Part shown: piece after piece, positions 25,739 through 34,695 of the stretch | Position numbering within the stretch: position 1 is the stretch's first letter | How the letters are laid out: every line of letters begins with the position of its first letter | Assembly: GCA_030445275.1 (NCBI GenBank) | Contig: JAUCSE010000099.1 | Span: 1-64,000, forward strand | Direction of reading: 5' to 3' | Origin: Mucilaginibacter sp. | GTDB lineage: Bacteria > Bacteroidota > Bacteroidia > Sphingobacteriales > Sphingobacteriaceae | Length of the DNA: 64,000 bases | Position numbers and translations under genes: made by a program | The notes under the pieces: model-generated | Told to the model about the DNA's origin: nothing | The model's database searches: none | What the model saw: only the letters and a program-made list of their open reading frames with translations

Positions 25739-27475
25739 CTACAGCAAATCCTTCAAATGCTTGTAATTCGCCTTAACCGTATCCAATACCTCATCCATTT
25801 GACCATTGAGTATCAGTTTGGTCATGGATATAGCCATGCCCTTTACCTGTTCAAATTCAATTTTTGGTGGCATAGCCAGGGCATTTGGATCAGTGAATAT
25901 GTTTATTAATGCAGGGCCTTCAAAAGCCAAGGCTTCGGTAATAGCCTGTTTAACATCCTCCGGATACTTCACATTGATACCCTTTATACCCATAGCCTGG
26001 GCAACTAAAGCAAAATCAGGATTGTACATGTCTGTTTGCCAATCGGGCAAACCTGCAACCTCCATCTCCAACTTTACCATTCCTAATGAGCGGTTGTTGA
26101 AAACGATGATCTTAACCGGCAACTTGTATTGAACAATAGTGGCCAAATCGCCTAATAGCATTGACAGCCCGCCGTCCCCACAAAGCGCGATCACCTGCTG
26201 CCCCGCCCGGGCCAAAGCAGCCCCGATAGCCTGGGGCATGGCATTGGCCATGGAGCCATGGTTAAATGAACCTATCATTTTACGCTTCCCAGTAGCGTGA
26301 ATATAGCGCGAACCCCATACGCACGACATACCTGTATCAACTGTAAATATGGCATCATCGGCAGCAAGCTTATCCAGTATACTGGCTACATATTCCGGGT
26401 GTATTTTATCATGACTGCCACTGTCGTCAACATAGGTCTGCATTTTATCCTTTACATCGGCATAAACTTTTAGCTGCGCCTTCAAAAAACTGTCGTCCTG
26501 TTTTTGGGTAATTAATGGGAGCAGGGCTGCAAGCGTATCTTTTACAGTTCCGCATAAACCTACATCAACCTTGGCACGGCGACCAATACGCTCGGGTTTA
26601 ATATCTATCTGTACAATTTTGCAATCAGTTGGCATAAATGGGGTGTAAGGAAAATCAGTCCCCAGCAGTATTAGCAGATCACTCTCGTGCATACTATGAT
26701 AGGCCGATGGCAGCCCTAAAAGCCCGGTCATACCTACCTCATTGGGATTGTTATACTGGATATCCATTTTGGCCCTGAAAGAGTAAGCTACTGTGGCGTG
26801 CAGTTTCTGTGATAATTCCACCACCTCGTCATGCGCACCTGCTGAACCAATGCCGCAAAAAATGGTTATTTTATGGTATTGATTAATTAAACCGGCCAGT
26901 TGCTGTACATCAACATCTGACGGTCTGATAACCGGGACAGGGTTATAGGTTTGGGTTGATGTGTTTATTTCAACGGCATCCATACTGGTAACATCGCCGG
27001 GTAAACCAATTACAGCTACACCCTTTTGATGCAGTGCGCTTTGAATACCCGCCTGCAGCATCCGCGGCAATTGTTTGGGTGTAGTGGCCACCTGGTTATA
27101 ATAGCTGCAATCATCAAATAATTTAATGGTATTGGTTTCCTGAAAATACTCGGAACCAAATTCAAAACTGGCTATGGTTGATGCAATGGCAATAACCGAA
27201 GCGCCTGAGCGGTGCGCGTCATACAAACCGTTTATCAAATGCACATGGCCCGGACCGCTGCTGCCTGCGCAACAGGCAAACCCATTCAGTTGTGCTTCGG
27301 CACCTGCGGCATAAGCGCCAACCTCTTCGTGCCTTACATGTATCCATTGTATACTGCCTTCGCGCCTTACGGCATCGTTTATTTCGTTAAGGCTATCGCC
27401 GGTTACGGCATATATTCTTTTGATACCGGCGTTTACCAGCATTTCAACCAATTGGTCTGCAACGTTTTTTGCCAT
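25739..27475 (-). CDS. Pyruvate oxidase / pyruvate:quinone dehydrogenase (PoxB-like)
   Basis: 578 aa from the ATG at 27475 (MAKNVADQLVEML); a longer start at 27514 adds 13 unlikely residues. It is a three-domain ThDP enzyme. The PYR domain has the catalytic Glu in HVRHEEVGAYAAGAEAQ. The middle domain is FAD-binding. The PP domain has the ThDP motif GDGGLSMLLGDLATI...NNRSLG. It is closest in style to E. coli PoxB (LINGLYDAHR, IPPQI-like MPPKIEFEQ), which decarboxylates pyruvate to acetate and passes electrons to quinone. The C-terminal membrane-binding peptide is not obvious. Acetolactate synthase is the main alternative but less likely. Confidence 0.87.
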   Translation of the reverse strand: MAKNVADQLVEMLVNAGIKRIYAVTGDSLNEINDAVRREGSIQWIHVRHEEVGAYAAGAEAQLNGFACCAGSSGPGHVHLINGLYDAHRSGASVIAIASTIASFEFGSEYFQETNTIKLFDDCSYYNQVATTPKQLPRMLQAGIQSALHQKGVAVIGLPGDVTSMDAVEINTSTQTYNPVPVIRPSDVDVQQLAGLINQYHKITIFCGIGSAGAHDEVVELSQKLHATVAYSFRAKMDIQYNNPNEVGMTGLLGLPSAYHSMHESDLLILLGTDFPYTPFMPTDCKIVQIDIKPERIGRRAKVDVGLCGTVKDTLAALLPLITQKQDDSFLKAQLKVYADVKDKMQTYVDDSGSHDKIHPEYVASILDKLAADDAIFTVDTGMSCVWGSRYIHATGKRKMIGSFNHGSMANAMPQAIGAALARAGQQVIALCGDGGLSMLLGDLATIVQYKLPVKIIVFNNRSLGMVKLEMEVAGLPDWQTDMYNPDFALVAQAMGIKGINVKYPEDVKQAITEALAFEGPALINIFTDPNALAMPPKIEFEQVKGMAISMTKLILNGQMDEVLDTVKANYKHLKDLL

Positions 27476-27588
27476 CTTGTTTTTGATTATATAATCAAAA
27501 CTCCATAAGGCCATAAGAAGTTTTTAAAATTGTATATAATTTGGTTAATGATTTTTGAATGACAACGACGGGAAGGAAATCCGTATAA

Positions 27589-27630
27589 ACACAAAAGAGG
27601 CAAACTTAATCAAGTTTGCCTCTTTTGTGT
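27589..27630. terminator. Long hairpin near the poxB-like gene's 5' side
   Basis: A perfect 19-bp stem (27589-27607 with 27612-27630) with a 4-nt AATC loop and A/T tracts. It probably ends the minus-strand AraC transcript before poxB, in a 484-bp region with otherwise only a doubtful short gene. Confidence 0.8.
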
Positions 27631-27718
27631 TTCAATATATATAGTGAAGCCGGGAAACGGCTGTTTATTTCGTGTATTGATTAAAGACTAATATGCTTGA
27701 ATCAATACAGTTGGATAT

Positions 27719-27955
27719 TTATATATGATAGAATTCACAGTAATCAATGATTATCTGTAAATGATGGTTAATATTTGGAAAGTACTCCAGTATACCTGAA
27801 GTAATTTGCCTTTTAATGAGTTTAAGTTTGCTTTTTTCATGACCGTTATTGTTGATTGACATGTCAAAGGTACTGCGGATACAGCGGCGCATCAATCTCA
27901 ATAAATCGGTTTTAACAACCAATTTTTCCGATAAGTAGAAAATACCGTCAGGCAA
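27719..27955 (-). CDS. Doubtful short hypothetical gene
   Basis: 78 codons from a TTG, or one codon longer from CTG, with a stop just upstream. The product is basic (LLRLMRRCIRSTF, KSKLKLIKRQ) with no recognised domain or signal. It lies 43 bp beyond the AraC stop on the same strand. It could be a small DNA-associated protein, a remnant, or chance. Confidence 0.25.
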   Translation of the reverse strand: MPDGIFYLSEKLVVKTDLLRLMRRCIRSTFDMSINNNGHEKSKLKLIKRQITSGILEYFPNINHHLQIIIDYCEFYHI

Positions 27956-27998
27956 CAGTCATAACGATGGTTTTGAAAGGAGTAAAATGGATATAAAC

Positions 27999-28901
27999 TT
28001 ATTGAAGCTTAAACTCCGAAGGATTGTAGCCCGCAAAACGTTTAAAAAAACGACTGAAATGCGAGCTGTTATCAAAGTTGAGCCGTTCGGCAATTTCCTT
28101 AACACTCAGGCCTGATGATGATAGCAGGTACTGGGCCTCCAGGTACAGGCGGTTATGGATAACATGCAGGGCATTCTGCCCGGTTTCGCCCTTTACTATT
28201 TCGGTTAAATACTTGGCTGATATAAATAATTCATCGGCATATTGTTGTACAGTTTTAAGGGTTAAAAACTGTTCCTCAACCATTTTTTTAAATTTATATA
28301 CCAACTGATATTGTTTACTCAGGTGACGGGTTGAATGGAGTAAACAGCTTTCGCAGGCCCGGTTCATTTCATACAACAAATCAACTACCAGGAGCCTTAA
28401 AATTTGCAAATGGAAAGCCCCTTGCTCCCTACTTTCATCGCTCATTTTTTCGTACAGCGCTTTTAAGGATGCCACACTTTTTTTTGACAGTCCATAAATT
28501 GGCGGATAATCTGGATTTACTTCCAGCAGGTTATCTACGATGTTTTCTTTCAGGAAATTATGGGTCAAAAAGCTCTTCTTAAACATCACCTGGTACAGGA
28601 GCAGATCGTCAGACGCATCTTCAAAAGAAGTAATAAAGGCCGGGGATACCAGGTGGACGGAGTTTGGATAAACATCAAAAACAAAATGACCTATTGTTTT
28701 TTTACAGGATCCGTTAAGGCATAAAATAACCGAGTAATAATCTGTTTTAACAGGTACCCCGTGTTTTAAACCTGGCTCATTACTTAATACAGCAAAATCA
28801 TCCTGGTTCCAGCCATCGTTAATAACGCCGAAGTCAGCGTTGGTAATGGTGTGCCGTTGAAGCGTAGACGGAATATCTAAAACAGCTATTTTATTGCTCA
28901 T
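27999..28901 (-). CDS. AraC-family transcriptional regulator
   Basis: 300 aa from ATG 28901 (MSNKIAVLDI); an upstream TTG at 28910 is less likely. The N-terminal cupin-like sensing region covers about 20-140. The C-terminal double helix-turn-helix covers about 195-300, with TVQQYADELFISAKYLTEIVK and VKEIAERLNFDNSSHFSRFFKRFAGYNPSEF. It lies 36 bp downstream of the LytTR regulator on the same strand, with its own -7 box at 28908-28915. Target genes are unknown; the PoxB-like gene downstream is a candidate. Confidence 0.9.
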   Translation of the reverse strand: MSNKIAVLDIPSTLQRHTITNADFGVINDGWNQDDFAVLSNEPGLKHGVPVKTDYYSVILCLNGSCKKTIGHFVFDVYPNSVHLVSPAFITSFEDASDDLLLYQVMFKKSFLTHNFLKENIVDNLLEVNPDYPPIYGLSKKSVASLKALYEKMSDESREQGAFHLQILRLLVVDLLYEMNRACESCLLHSTRHLSKQYQLVYKFKKMVEEQFLTLKTVQQYADELFISAKYLTEIVKGETGQNALHVIHNRLYLEAQYLLSSSGLSVKEIAERLNFDNSSHFSRFFKRFAGYNPSEFKLQ

Positions 28902-28907
28902 GAACTT

Positions 28908-28915
28908 CAAAGATA
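28908..28915 (-). promoter_or_regulatory. -7 box of the AraC regulator
   Basis: TATCTTTG on the minus strand, ending 6 bp before the ATG at 28901. Confidence 0.4.
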
Positions 28916-28937
28916 ATGTAAAATTATTTTACGCTTA

Positions 28938-29669
28938 TCAGTCAAATTGCAACCGCTCGGCTTTGAGTTTTTTCTGAACATCCTGCTTATAATTACGGCC
29001 TATGGGTAGTTCATGACCAGCTATTTCAATGCTGTAGGAGTAAAAAGAATCAATTTTAGGCAGCGCTACGATGAACGAGCGGTGTATCCTTACAAATTTG
29101 TTTTCGGGCAGCATTTCTTCCAGCATGCTGATCTTTTGCCGGGTGATATATTCCTGATCTTTTACCACCACTTTTACATAATCGCGCAGGCTCTCTATCC
29201 ATAAAATATCGTTTACATTTACTTTAATGGTTTTACGATCAACTTTAAGATATATAAAAGCTTCATGATCACTTACCGGGCTTTCGTGAGTAATAATGGC
29301 TTTGGAATTATGTTCGTTCAGCTGGTAAATTTTATCTACAGCACGCAAAAAACGCTCGAAGGAAATTGGCTTCATCAAATAATCAACCGCGTTTAGTTCA
29401 AACCCCTCCAATGCATATTCACTGTAAGCAGTTGTGAAAATTACTTTTGGAGGGTTTTTAAGGCTCCTTAAAAGGTCGGTTCCCTTAATGCCAGGCATTT
29501 TGATATCAAGGAACATGAGGTCTACCGGTTTTTGCTGTAATATCTGGAAGGCCTGTATGGCATCCACGCATTTGCCAACCAATTCTATCTGATTCAATTG
29601 CGACAGATATTTTTCGAGCACCGCAATAGCGTGTGGTTCGTCATCAACTATCAATGCCCGGATCTTCAT
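28938..29669 (-). CDS. LytTR-family response regulator
   Basis: 243 aa. The receiver domain (1-120) has acidic pocket VDDE and phospho-acceptor Asp in LMFLDIKMPG. The LytTR DNA-binding domain (about 140-240) has FIYLKVDRKTIKVNVNDILWIESLRDYVKV and FVRIHRSFIVAL. Its ATG overlaps the stop of the kinase gene by 4 bp (ATGA), so the pair is translationally coupled. The regulon is unknown. Confidence 0.93.
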   Translation of the reverse strand: MKIRALIVDDEPHAIAVLEKYLSQLNQIELVGKCVDAIQAFQILQQKPVDLMFLDIKMPGIKGTDLLRSLKNPPKVIFTTAYSEYALEGFELNAVDYLMKPISFERFLRAVDKIYQLNEHNSKAIITHESPVSDHEAFIYLKVDRKTIKVNVNDILWIESLRDYVKVVVKDQEYITRQKISMLEEMLPENKFVRIHRSFIVALPKIDSFYSYSIEIAGHELPIGRNYKQDVQKKLKAERLQFD

Positions 29670-30784
29670 ACGTTTATTAATTGTTTTGCGGGTTGTTTAA
29701 TGATGTTCAGATCCATGTCTAATATGATCAGGAAAGTTTCGTCTTCATTCATGATCTTGAGTTTGGAAGTTGCCGGGTAAAGCAGATCAAGCCGTTTCAT
29801 TACGTTTTTTAAGCCGATGTGCCCTCTGCCACTTGTTTCATCATCATCGGGCTGTCGTTCGGGATTATTATTAGCCACTTTTAGTTTAAAATGATTTCCC
29901 GTAACGTTGATGCCAATATTGATCCAAACCTGTCCTGTTTTTTCGCTCGTACCGTGTTTAAAGGCATTTTCAATAAATGGCAGGATGATCAATGGCGCTA
30001 TCAGCTTGTTTTTAAGATTGCCGGTTATGGTAAAGTTAATATCTATGCGGTCCTCATAACGCAATTTTTCCAACTTAACATATTGCTGCATCATAAAAAT
30101 TTCTTTTTCAAGCAGCACCTCATCGGCATTGCATTCATACAGCATATACCGTAAAATATCTGAAAGGCCAAGTATCAGCTGCGGCGACTTTGGCGACCGG
30201 TCAAGGCTTAAAGCATACAGGTTATTTAAGGTATTGAATAAAAAATGTGGATGTACCTGCGCTTTCAAAGCGCTTAACTCGGCCTCTAACGCGGCCTGTT
30301 TACGTTCGTACCACATTTTAAACAACTTAATGGCCAGTACAAAACCAATAATAAGATTTACGCCTTTAAAGGCATTCACCAGGCTTTCAATATCAAACAG
30401 TTTTGCAGAAAATGGTAGCTGGTTATACTTGATATAGTTATGATCAATAATGGGTATTACCCTGATCAGGTACGGATTTACAAAGGTTAAACCAACTGAC
30501 CGGGTGGCCAGTGTAGAAATTACAACCAGTAACAATAATAGTAAAGTGAAAACAAAGTACCGCTTAACAAATAGATAACGAGGAATTACCCAATAAGCAA
30601 TTGCATAATAGTAAGCAATTTGAACTGGCATAAAGATCAGGTTGTTTCTTAAGGATATTACAAAACTGGTTTGTACCGAATACATACTGGCTACCAGGAA
30701 GTAAACCGCCACCCAAAATAACAGGTGCTGATACACTCGCGGAATACTGATGTTTTGCAGCCTGATATCAATCCTGTTATTCAT
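29666..30784 (-). CDS. LytS/YehU-type sensor histidine kinase
   Basis: 372 aa. Four membrane helices fall in the first about 165 residues (LFWVAVYFLVASMYS, FTLLLLLLVVISTLA and others). The His_kinase domain has the conserved His in QVHPHFLFNTLNNLYAL, followed by a HATPase region (IAPLIILPFIENAFKHG and GRGHIGLKNVMKRL). There is no separate sensor domain, so the membrane part probably detects the signal. It is coupled to the LytTR regulator by the ATGA overlap. Confidence 0.92.
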   Translation of the reverse strand: MNNRIDIRLQNISIPRVYQHLLFWVAVYFLVASMYSVQTSFVISLRNNLIFMPVQIAYYYAIAYWVIPRYLFVKRYFVFTLLLLLLVVISTLATRSVGLTFVNPYLIRVIPIIDHNYIKYNQLPFSAKLFDIESLVNAFKGVNLIIGFVLAIKLFKMWYERKQAALEAELSALKAQVHPHFLFNTLNNLYALSLDRSPKSPQLILGLSDILRYMLYECNADEVLLEKEIFMMQQYVKLEKLRYEDRIDINFTITGNLKNKLIAPLIILPFIENAFKHGTSEKTGQVWINIGINVTGNHFKLKVANNNPERQPDDDETSGRGHIGLKNVMKRLDLLYPATSKLKIMNEDETFLIILDMDLNIIKQPAKQLINV

Positions 30785-31020
30785 ATAGCTAATTTACCTG
30801 ATATGGGCTAAAGGATGCGAAAAATTTTATGCAAATGCGATAAACCGCATGGTTTTGTCGACATACAGCAATAAAACATTCCGGGAGGGTACTTATTTTT
30901 GATAAGTGCTTATTGCAGCTGATTAAATGCTGTTTATATGCAATTGATTGCTGAGTAGCAGTATCGCTTTTTAATGGTATGCAGGCTTGTTAATTTAACC
31001 CTACATTAAAATACAGGGTT

Positions 31021-31329
31021 ATGAAAACAATAATAACAACCGTATTGATACTGTTATGCACTGTTTGCAGTCAGGCTCAGATCAATGCGCCAGTCAGTCA
31101 TGGTTTTTGGGTGGTGGAGAGTAATAAAAATCAGCCTAGGGTACAGATCATCAGATTTTACAGTGATGATTCAAAATTGCTTTATGAAGAAACGATCAAT
31201 ACAAAGTTGAACCTAAAGCATGAAAAGGTACGTTTGGCTTTAAACCAGCTTACTAATAAGCTTTGTGGAAACAGGGATGATAGCAATAACAAAAAGTTGA
31301 TTGCCCTTGCGTTCAACCTGAAACGATAA
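31021..31329 (+). CDS. Small secreted protein, unknown function
   Basis: 102 aa with a clear signal peptide (MKTIITTVLILLCTVCSQA-QIN). The mature part is about 80 aa with HGFWVVESNKNQPRVQIIRFYSDDSKLLYEETI, which suggests small beta strands, and a basic end. I do not recognise a family. It is divergent from the LytS-type kinase, with 236 bp between them, so it could be a target of that system. Confidence 0.65.
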   Translation: MKTIITTVLILLCTVCSQAQINAPVSHGFWVVESNKNQPRVQIIRFYSDDSKLLYEETINTKLNLKHEKVRLALNQLTNKLCGNRDDSNNKKLIALAFNLKR

Positions 31330-31429
31330 CAGTCTTTTTTAATTATACTTTGAACAAGGGTTGGCGCGAGGCCGGCCCTGTTCTGTTTTAAAGAGAATAG
31401 ATAATGATGCTTAGCCAATCAATAATTCA

Positions 31430-33469
31430 CTAATTAATTTCCTGCTCTACCCAGTTACCGTCATCTTTAATAATACCTATCAGCTCATCAAGCGCGTTGG
31501 CGGCGCTAATATTTTTCTTTACGGCCTCTTTACCACGGTAAAGGGTGATTTTATCAGTACCCGAGCCCACATAACCATAATCAGCATCGGCCATTTCGCC
31601 GGGACCGTTTACAATGCAACCCATAATGCCAATTTTTAAACCCTTTAAATGGCTGGTACGGCTGCGGATCATTTGAGTGGTAATCATCAGGTCAAACAAA
31701 GTACGGCCGCAGCTTGGGCACGATATGTATTCTGTTTTAGAAATTCTTGAGCGGGTAGCCTGTAAAATACCAAATGCGGTTGAGGTGATCACATTATCAG
31801 GCAATTCCGGCGCATCAATCCATATACCATCGCCAAAACCATCAACCAATAAAGCGCCCAGATCGGTAGCTGAATATAGTTGTAAGTTCTGAGTCTTAAG
31901 TTCTAAGTCTTGTCCATGGTCGATGGTCGATGGTCCGTGGTCTTTTTCAAATTCATAACTTCTCCGCACTATCACCGGTACTTCCAGCCCAAGTTCTTCC
32001 AGTTTAAAGAAAAAGCCGCGCTGATCGGCCATGCCATGCAGGGCGGTGGTTTCCAGTACTAATACCAGTGAATTGTCAAAGGGCAGTAAACCAAACTCGT
32101 CCGAATCAATATCCGCAGGTTGTACCCTCACGAGGTTTAATGCAGAAGACCGGTCGGTCGCTTTTATATATTCAGCCAATGTAAATACCGGGTGACAGTT
32201 GGTTTTATCGGCCAGTTTTTGCCATGTATTATAATTATAAAGCTGTTTTAAATTGCTCGGGAATACAAACGATGGCAAATTATCGGCCAGGTAAACAAAA
32301 TCAACCGATTGCTCGGCCATATTATATTTATCAAGCAGTGGCGAATACAGATACCCCGCATCGTTTAAAATAGCGGCATCTTTTAAATTCTTCGTAGAAA
32401 GATCAACAACCACGCGCGGCACCATGTGCCCGCCAATAAAGGCATTGGCCTCGTAAGTATGGCGTTTTTTATATTCGTAGGGACTGTGGGAAGCCGAAGG
32501 CTGAAGGCTAAAAGCGGAAAGCTCGTTTTTCACAGCTTTGAGCTTTTCGCTTTCTGTTTTCCGCTCATTATATCGTTTCACCAGTTCAATAGCTACCGGG
32601 GCTTCGGCTTCGGGTTCTTCGGTAAGGGAAACGCGAACGGTATCGCCCAGACCATCTTCCAGGAGGGTACCTATGCCTACGGCCGATTTGATACGGCCAT
32701 CCTCGCCGTCGCCCGCTTCGGTTACGCCAAGGTGCAGCGGATAATTCATACCCTCGGCAACCATGGTTTCTACCAGTAAGCGATAAGCCTGTACCATTAC
32801 CTGCGGATTGCTCGATTTCATGGAAATCACCAGGTTATAGTAGTTCAGCGTTTCGCACATCCGCATAAATTCCATGGCCGACTCAACCATGCCTTGCGGA
32901 GTATCACCATAACGGCTCATGATACGATCGCTTAATGAACCATGATTGGTGCCAATGCGCATGGCAGTGCCATACTCCTTGCAAATATTAACCAGCGGAG
33001 CGAATTTTTTATAAATACGTTCCAACTCGCCCTGGTATTCCAGATCGGTATAGTCAATCTGGTCAAATTTCTTTTTATCGGCGTAGTTGCCTGGGTTTAC
33101 ACGTACTTTTTCAACTATACGTGCGGCAACTTCGGCGGCATTTGGGGTAAAATGTATATCAGCAACAAGTGGTGCAGTGTAGCCACGCTGGCGAAGCTGT
33201 TTCTTGATCTCGGCCAGGTTTTGCGCTTCTTTGATGCTTGGTGCAGTAATACGTACATATTCGCAACCGGCATCCATCATACGGATGGATTGTTCTACTG
33301 TACCAATGGTGTTCATAGTATCAGTAGTGGTCATGCTTTGTATGCGTATAGGGTTATTGCCGCCCATAGGCACATCGCCAATATTAACCTCGCGGGTAAC
33401 AAAGCGCGAATATTCGGTTAGCGAATTGCAATAACGGCCTTGCAGCAACTTAACAGCATCAGTATTCAT
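31430..33469 (-). CDS. ispG: 4-hydroxy-3-methylbut-2-enyl diphosphate synthase, long form
   Basis: 679 aa, the three-domain form seen in Bacteroidota, Chlamydiae and plants. The TIM barrel spans about 25-290 (GGNNPIRIQSMTTTDT, RIGTNHGSLSDR). An inserted domain spans about 330-555. The [4Fe-4S] domain has Cys584, Cys587 and Cys618 with Glu625 (CPSCGR, GCIVNGPGEMADADYGYVG). It converts MEcPP to HMBPP in the MEP isoprenoid pathway. Residues about 302-328 and 510-530 are encoded by class B word repeats and sit at linkers between conserved blocks, so the reading frame is kept. Confidence 0.96.
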   Translation of the reverse strand: MNTDAVKLLQGRYCNSLTEYSRFVTREVNIGDVPMGGNNPIRIQSMTTTDTMNTIGTVEQSIRMMDAGCEYVRITAPSIKEAQNLAEIKKQLRQRGYTAPLVADIHFTPNAAEVAARIVEKVRVNPGNYADKKKFDQIDYTDLEYQGELERIYKKFAPLVNICKEYGTAMRIGTNHGSLSDRIMSRYGDTPQGMVESAMEFMRMCETLNYYNLVISMKSSNPQVMVQAYRLLVETMVAEGMNYPLHLGVTEAGDGEDGRIKSAVGIGTLLEDGLGDTVRVSLTEEPEAEAPVAIELVKRYNERKTESEKLKAVKNELSAFSLQPSASHSPYEYKKRHTYEANAFIGGHMVPRVVVDLSTKNLKDAAILNDAGYLYSPLLDKYNMAEQSVDFVYLADNLPSFVFPSNLKQLYNYNTWQKLADKTNCHPVFTLAEYIKATDRSSALNLVRVQPADIDSDEFGLLPFDNSLVLVLETTALHGMADQRGFFFKLEELGLEVPVIVRRSYEFEKDHGPSTIDHGQDLELKTQNLQLYSATDLGALLVDGFGDGIWIDAPELPDNVITSTAFGILQATRSRISKTEYISCPSCGRTLFDLMITTQMIRSRTSHLKGLKIGIMGCIVNGPGEMADADYGYVGSGTDKITLYRGKEAVKKNISAANALDELIGIIKDDGNWVEQEIN
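31880..31942. repeat. Word repeat in frame inside ispG (site 2)
   Basis: 63 bp (21 codons). The first half repeats AAGTTCTGAGTCTTAAG-type words. The second half repeats GGTCGATGG words, the same word as before hemB and after prs. It encodes ispG residues 510-530. Confidence 0.8.
32491..32566. repeat. Word repeat in frame inside ispG (site 1)
   Basis: The left arm (32491-32525: AAGGCTGAAGGCTAAAAGC words) and right arm (32532-32566, inverted) form an imperfect palindrome of the same word found between hemB and hemL. It encodes about residues 302-327. Confidence 0.75.
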
Positions 33470-33491
33470 GCAACAGATAATTAATAAGATG

Positions 33492-33499
33492 CAAAGATA
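33492..33499 (-). promoter_or_regulatory. -7 box of ispG
   Basis: TATCTTTG on the minus strand, 22 bp before the ATG at 33469; TTTG at 33528-33531 is the nearest -33-like string but 28 bp away. Confidence 0.45.
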
Positions 33500-33561
33500 A
33501 GGAATAGGATTAAAGGTTAAACGTTTGCAAAGTGGAAAGCTTGTAAACTTTATATAACTTT

Positions 33562-33945
33562 ATGAGCATGAAAAGAATAATTGGCATAATTGGTACACTG
33601 ATGCTGGTAAGCTTATTTGTTTATTTTAATTCAGACAACTGGGCGTACAAGAGCAGGATTTACAAAAATGAAATACACTCCATAGTTACTAAAATTGTGC
33701 CGGTTAAGGCCCGGTTTAAGGTATTTTATGCTGATAGGTCTGATACCGGATTCCGGTTTAATATAAATGAGGATATATCATTTGGCTACAACGATTTTTT
33801 TTATACATCTACTTTTAACATCACCGATGAGATATACATAGGCGATTCATTATCAAAACCTGCAGGTAGTTTGCTATTATCTGTTTACAGGAAAAGCAAT
33901 GATGGGAAATATGCTTTTTATAAAGCTTTTAAGGGAGTGAGATGA
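33562..33945 (+). CDS. Hypothetical membrane-anchored or secreted protein
   Basis: 127 aa. The N-terminal hydrophobic stretch (about residues 4-22, IIGIIGTLMLVSLFVYFN) is a TM anchor or uncleaved signal. The rest is a beta-rich region with FYADRSDTGFRFNINEDISFGYNDFFYT. An alternative ATG is 6 bp downstream. No family recognised. Divergent from ispG and convergent with the RDD gene. Confidence 0.6.
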   Translation: MSMKRIIGIIGTLMLVSLFVYFNSDNWAYKSRIYKNEIHSIVTKIVPVKARFKVFYADRSDTGFRFNINEDISFGYNDFFYTSTFNITDEIYIGDSLSKPAGSLLLSVYRKSNDGKYAFYKAFKGVR

Positions 33946-33964
33946 GTAATACCCGGGAATGGTT

Positions 33965-34573
33965 TCAAAATAACCTTTCTTTAATTACCAGTGTACCGGC
34001 CATCATATCATGCAGGCATTGTTGTTGCTTACTAAAAAACGCCAGCAAATAACCGATAAAAAATATAGCCATCGAGAATATTTTGCACAGGTTGCGGTTT
34101 ATAGCTTTGCCAATGCTGATGCGATTACCTTGCAAATCCACCACCCTGATCTTTAATATTTGCTTGCCAAGGGTGCCCTGCTTAATAGAGCTTTCCATGG
34201 TAACCTGATAAATAAATTTAACGAATGGAACACAAGCTAAAATAGCCAGGGCAACAGTAATACCGGTTTCTTTATCTTTAATAAACGATACGATGATAAA
34301 AGCAAGAATGATAAACACTCCCGAAATCATAAACCAATCAAGCGCCGTGGCCAGCAACCGCTGATCAAAGCTGGCAAAGTACTGCATTAACAGATCAGGC
34401 TTTGCAAAGCCAAATATTTCCCTTAATTCGGCAATTTCATGCGCTTCCTTGTAATCGTCCATTTCGGGGGTTTTTACAAAATCGCCGGGTTTTACTTTCA
34501 GGCTCTTTAACTCCTCTAAGTTAAAGGGGCCTTCGGGTTTACCCGCAATAACTAAGATATAGGTTTGGGCCAT
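33965..34573 (-). CDS. GYF_2 (DUF4339) + RDD-family membrane protein
   Basis: 202 aa. Residues 1-50 form a GYF_2/DUF4339 domain (YILVIAGKPEGPFNLEELKSLKVKPGDFV). The C-terminal RDD domain has two or three helices and the motifs TALDWFMISG, GTLGKQILKIRVVD and CLHDMMAGTLVI, in which the Arg and the two Asp positions of the family are partly kept. RDD proteins are suggested to carry ions or to act as membrane scaffolds. Role here unknown. Confidence 0.85.
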   Translation of the reverse strand: MAQTYILVIAGKPEGPFNLEELKSLKVKPGDFVKTPEMDDYKEAHEIAELREIFGFAKPDLLMQYFASFDQRLLATALDWFMISGVFIILAFIIVSFIKDKETGITVALAILACVPFVKFIYQVTMESSIKQGTLGKQILKIRVVDLQGNRISIGKAINRNLCKIFSMAIFFIGYLLAFFSKQQQCLHDMMAGTLVIKERLF

Positions 34574-34612
34574 TGGAGAGTTTAAAAATTCGATTACAAT
34601 ATCAATTAAGTG

Positions 34613-34677
34613 TTGTCATTCTGAGCATAGCGAAGAATCTATTTACAGATCAGATTCTTCGTTCCTCAGAATGACAA
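34613..34677. repeat. Class A REP-like palindrome (ATTC variant)
   Basis: Arms 34613-34640 and 34652-34677 are inverted. Both have mini-stem ATTC/GAAT, with differing loops (TGAGCATAGCGAA and TGAGGAACGAA). Confidence 0.85.
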
Positions 34678-34695
34678 AATCTAAATTAATGTTTT

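Noticed and set aside
32942..33421. Plus-strand frame of 159 codons opposite ispG
   Set aside because: Lies fully inside the conserved TIM-barrel coding region on the other strand.
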